Assembly: GCA_965205535.1 (NCBI GenBank)
Contig: CBDBHH010000005.1
Span: 1,240,001 to 1,304,000 of the forward strand
Direction of reading: 5' to 3'
DNA: 64,000 bases
DNA from: UBA8079 sp965205535
Lineage (GTDB): Bacteria; Pseudomonadota; Alphaproteobacteria; UBA6615
A program made the translations under genes and the position numbers. How positions within the stretch are numbered: position 1 is the first letter of the stretch; every line of letters starts with the position of its first letter. Below are positions 61,978-64,000 of this stretch, piece after piece. The notes below the pieces were generated by a model that made no database searches, was not told the DNA's origin, and worked only from the letters and a program-made list of their open reading frames with translations.

Positions 61978-62580
61978 ATGTCCGCGTCAGCAACCCCGCG
62001 CGAAATCACCCGCGACGATCTTATCGACTTGGAAGAGTATGGCCGGACCCGCAAGGACCGGCGCGGCGCGCTCGTGGCCCGAAAGAAAAACCGTCGTGTC
62101 GAGCTCGGTCCCTATGCCACGGCCTATTTCGAGTGTTACGCGACCATGTGGCACCAGGTTCATGAGATGCTCTATATCGAGCGTGGCGGCGAGGCGCAGA
62201 TCGACGACGAGCTGTCGGCTTACAACCCGCTGATTCCCAATGGCCACGAGCTGGTCGCCACGGTGATGTTCGAGATCGACGACGAGGTGCGCCGCAAGAT
62301 GGTGCTGTCGAAGCTTGGCGGGGTCGAGGAGACGGCGTTCCTGAATTTCGCCGGCGAGACAATCGCAGGCGCGCCCGAGACCGATGTGGACCGCACCAAT
62401 GCCGACGGCAAGGCCAGCTCGGTGCAGTTCATCCATTTCCCGTTTACCGATGCGCAGATCGCCGCCTTCCGGCAGTCAGACGCCGAAGTCACCCTGGGTT
62501 TCACCCATCCCGACTATGCCCATATGACGATTCTGACCGCAGACGTGCGCACCGAGCTGGCGGGTGATTTCGATAGTTGA
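61978..62580 (+). CDS. DUF3501 family protein
   Basis: A 200 aa soluble protein matching the DUF3501 family: LIDLEEYGRTRKDRRGALVA, VELGPYATAYFECYATMWHQ and VHEMLYIERGG are typical. No catalytic motif or membrane segment can be recognised. It follows the Fe-S protein gene by 15 bp with an AGAGG ribosome binding site, the third gene of the rubrerythrin trio. Its function is unknown; the constant neighbours suggest a part in peroxide or iron handling (inferred). Confidence 0.85.
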   Translation: MSASATPREITRDDLIDLEEYGRTRKDRRGALVARKKNRRVELGPYATAYFECYATMWHQVHEMLYIERGGEAQIDDELSAYNPLIPNGHELVATVMFEIDDEVRRKMVLSKLGGVEETAFLNFAGETIAGAPETDVDRTNADGKASSVQFIHFPFTDAQIAAFRQSDAEVTLGFTHPDYAHMTILTADVRTELAGDFDS

Positions 62581-62607
62581 AAGTCCGTCTGCGCGCGCGT
62601 CGGCAGA

Positions 62608-63153
62608 TCAGCGTTTGACGGCCTCGCCGTCATAGATTCCCCAGAGCGCGGACCGGGCGATCCAGCCGTCGACGCCATGGCTTGAGATCGCGATGCGGCA
62701 CCATGTTGCCTCACAACCCTCCAGCGCGACGATCACACCATCCTCAACGAATGCCGCGACCGGCGCGTCGACGTCCGGCGCCTGCACGACCCGGACCCGC
62801 GCGGCCGTGACCGTGGCCATCCGTTTGCCCGAGAGCATCGATTTGTGAACCCAGCCCACGGTGCCGTCCTGGATCTTGATCTGGCGCCAGTTCTCGAACT
62901 CGCCGACGATTTCCGCCGGCAGTGAGCGCTGCTGCAGCACCCAGTCGATCGGATAACGTGCGCCCGGGCCTGTGCGCAGGTTGGCTTCCTTTGCACGGAT
63001 ACTGACCCAGCGCGGGATCGGCAGCCCGGAGGGGTTGTCGACTTTGGCGGGCGGGTTCTCCGCCTGCTGCGCGGCCACCGGCACGGGCGCGTTCGAAACA
63101 AGCGCCATGATTGCGAGCAGGCCAGGCAGGAAGAAAAAGGCACGAAACAACAT
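62608..63153 (-). CDS. Exported SH3-like domain protein
   Basis: A 181 aa protein with a signal peptide (MLFRAFFFLPGLLAIMALVS, cleaved near VAAQQA). The mature part has two bacterial SH3-like repeats: RAKEANLRTGPGARYPIDWV with WRQIKIQDGTVGWVHKSML, and VRVVQAPDVDAPVAAFVEDG with WCRIAISSHGVDGWIARSAL. Each ends GW(V/I) as usual in DUF1058/SH3_4 proteins. It is likely periplasmic and peptide- or peptidoglycan-binding. The ATG at 63153 gives a clean signal peptide; the longer upstream frame is not conserved. It is divergent from the dehydrogenase gene. Confidence 0.88.
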   Translation of the reverse strand: MLFRAFFFLPGLLAIMALVSNAPVPVAAQQAENPPAKVDNPSGLPIPRWVSIRAKEANLRTGPGARYPIDWVLQQRSLPAEIVGEFENWRQIKIQDGTVGWVHKSMLSGKRMATVTAARVRVVQAPDVDAPVAAFVEDGVIVALEGCEATWCRIAISSHGVDGWIARSALWGIYDGEAVKR

Positions 63154-63313
63154 GCCTAGCCGTCTATCCGAGGGGCGCGCGGCGGTCAAGCATCGGAAAT
63201 TGGCGGGTGCGCTTGCGTCGAAGGGGGCTTCCGCGATAATCGGGGCGGCGGAGAGATTGCGCGGCGGTACGAACGGGAAACCGGGATCGGCCGGTCGCGT
63301 GTTTAGGGGGAAC

Positions 63314-64000
63314 ATGTCGGACAACAAGCCCATTGTCGTCGTCACGCGCCGGCTTCCAGAGGCGACGGAAGCGCGGATGAAGGAGCTGTTCGACACGCGC
63401 CTGAACGATGCCGATACGCCCATGGATGAAGGCGCGCTGGTGGCCGCGATGCAGGAGGCCGACGTGCTCGTGCCGACGGTGACCGACCATATCAGCGCGC
63501 GCCTCATTGGCGAGGCCGGAGAACGTCTGAAGCTGATCGCCAATTACGGCAACGGGATCGACAATATCGATCTGCCCGCGGCGCGCGAGCGGGGCATTAC
63601 GGTCACCAACACGCCGGGTGTCCTGACCGAGGACACAGCCGACATGAACATGGCGCTGATCCTGGCGGTACCGCGCCGTCTGCGCGAGGGCGCGCAGCTT
63701 ATCCGTTCGGGCGAATGGCAAGGCTGGTCGCCGACCCTTCTGCCGGGCAGCCGGATCTGGGGCAAGCGCCTGGGGATCGTCGGCATGGGCCGGATCGGTA
63801 CTGCGCTGGCCCGCCGGGCCCGGGGCTTCGGGCTCAAGATCCACTATCACAATCGCCGCCCGGCCCATCCGGATGTGGTGGAAGAGCTCGACGCGACCTA
63901 TTGGGAATCCCTCGACCAGATGCTGGCGCGGGTCGATATCGTCTCGGTGAATTGTCCGCGTACGCCGGCGACATATCATCTCCTGTCGCGCCGCCGCCTG
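63314..64000 (+). CDS. D-2-hydroxyacid dehydrogenase (glyoxylate reductase-like), 3' end missing
   Basis: The first 229 residues of a D-isomer 2-hydroxyacid dehydrogenase are present and the frame is open to the window end. The catalytic-domain motifs are LIANYGNGIDNIDLPAARER (with GVLTEDTADMNMALIL) and the NAD-binding loop GIVGMGRIGTALARRARGFG; the Arg after the Rossmann strand lies in HYHNRRPAHP. The full protein should be about 325-330 aa, with the catalytic Arg partly and the Glu/His outside the window. It probably reduces glyoxylate or hydroxypyruvate, by similarity to GyaR. The start is ATG after GGGGGAAC. Confidence 0.9.
   Translation, partial: MSDNKPIVVVTRRLPEATEARMKELFDTRLNDADTPMDEGALVAAMQEADVLVPTVTDHISARLIGEAGERLKLIANYGNGIDNIDLPAARERGITVTNTPGVLTEDTADMNMALILAVPRRLREGAQLIRSGEWQGWSPTLLPGSRIWGKRLGIVGMGRIGTALARRARGFGLKIHYHNRRPAHPDVVEELDATYWESLDQMLARVDIVSVNCPRTPATYHLLSRRRL

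Overview
This 64 kb window is GC-rich, densely coded chromosomal DNA from an alphaproteobacterium, most likely of the Rhodospirillales type (inferred). The markers are gene order and family content: rimP-nusA-rnpM-infB-rbfA-truB-rpsO-pnp, miaB-phoH-ybeY-corC-lnt-metK-trmB, a MucR/Ros regulator beside a Fur/Mur protein, Irr divergent from fabA-fabB-fabI, olsB-olsA, and PstA/PstC subunits with large extra domains. I see no tRNA, rRNA, CRISPR array or insertion sequence.

Layout. 1-174: start of a peptide-binding lipoprotein/periplasmic protein. 0.3-1.4 kb: alanine dehydrogenase. 1.4-9.1 kb: the full phosphate regulon phoR-pstS-pstC-pstA-pstB-phoU-phoB on the minus strand, with a three-unit Pho box before pstS and a terminator inside the operon after pstS. 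9.1-11.5 kb: malic enzyme. 11.7-21.2 kb, plus strand: mutS, an MFS exporter, glnD, murJ, trpS. 21.2-28.1 kb: mixed strands with a class III nucleotide cyclase, an Nfu scaffold, a Bax-like glucosaminidase, a polysaccharide deacetylase, a VanX-type dipeptidase, tsaB, rimI and MucR. 28.2-47.9 kb: an almost unbroken plus-strand run covering Fur, ornithine lipid synthesis, RNA modification and decay, lipoprotein acylation, SAM synthesis and the translation/transcription factor operon up to pnp.

47.96-50.5 kb is a small accessory island with visibly lower GC and different codon use, placed between the pnp terminator and a molybdenum hydroxylase operon. It holds an Abi-alpha-like gene, an ImmA/IrrE metallopeptidase gene, and, translationally coupled to the latter, a decayed gene whose restored product looks like a degenerate class III nucleotide cyclase. 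That gene carries a stop at codon 3 and a one-base frameshift. The peptidase/cyclase-like pair is the best candidate here for an undescribed, probably defence-related, module.

50.5-64 kb: a three-subunit molybdenum hydroxylase of unknown substrate, a Nudix hydrolase, a PiT phosphate transporter, fabA-fabB-fabI, Irr, then a rubrerythrin / Fe-S protein / DUF3501 trio preceded by an Irr-box-like palindrome, an SH3 protein and the start of a 2-hydroxyacid dehydrogenase that runs off the end.

The regulatory DNA supports the gene assignments: PhoB boxes at pstS, a promoter-leader-terminator arrangement before rimP-nusA, four stem-loops before pnp, and an Irr-type palindrome before the rubrerythrin operon. 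All calls come from reading the sequence; no database search was run.
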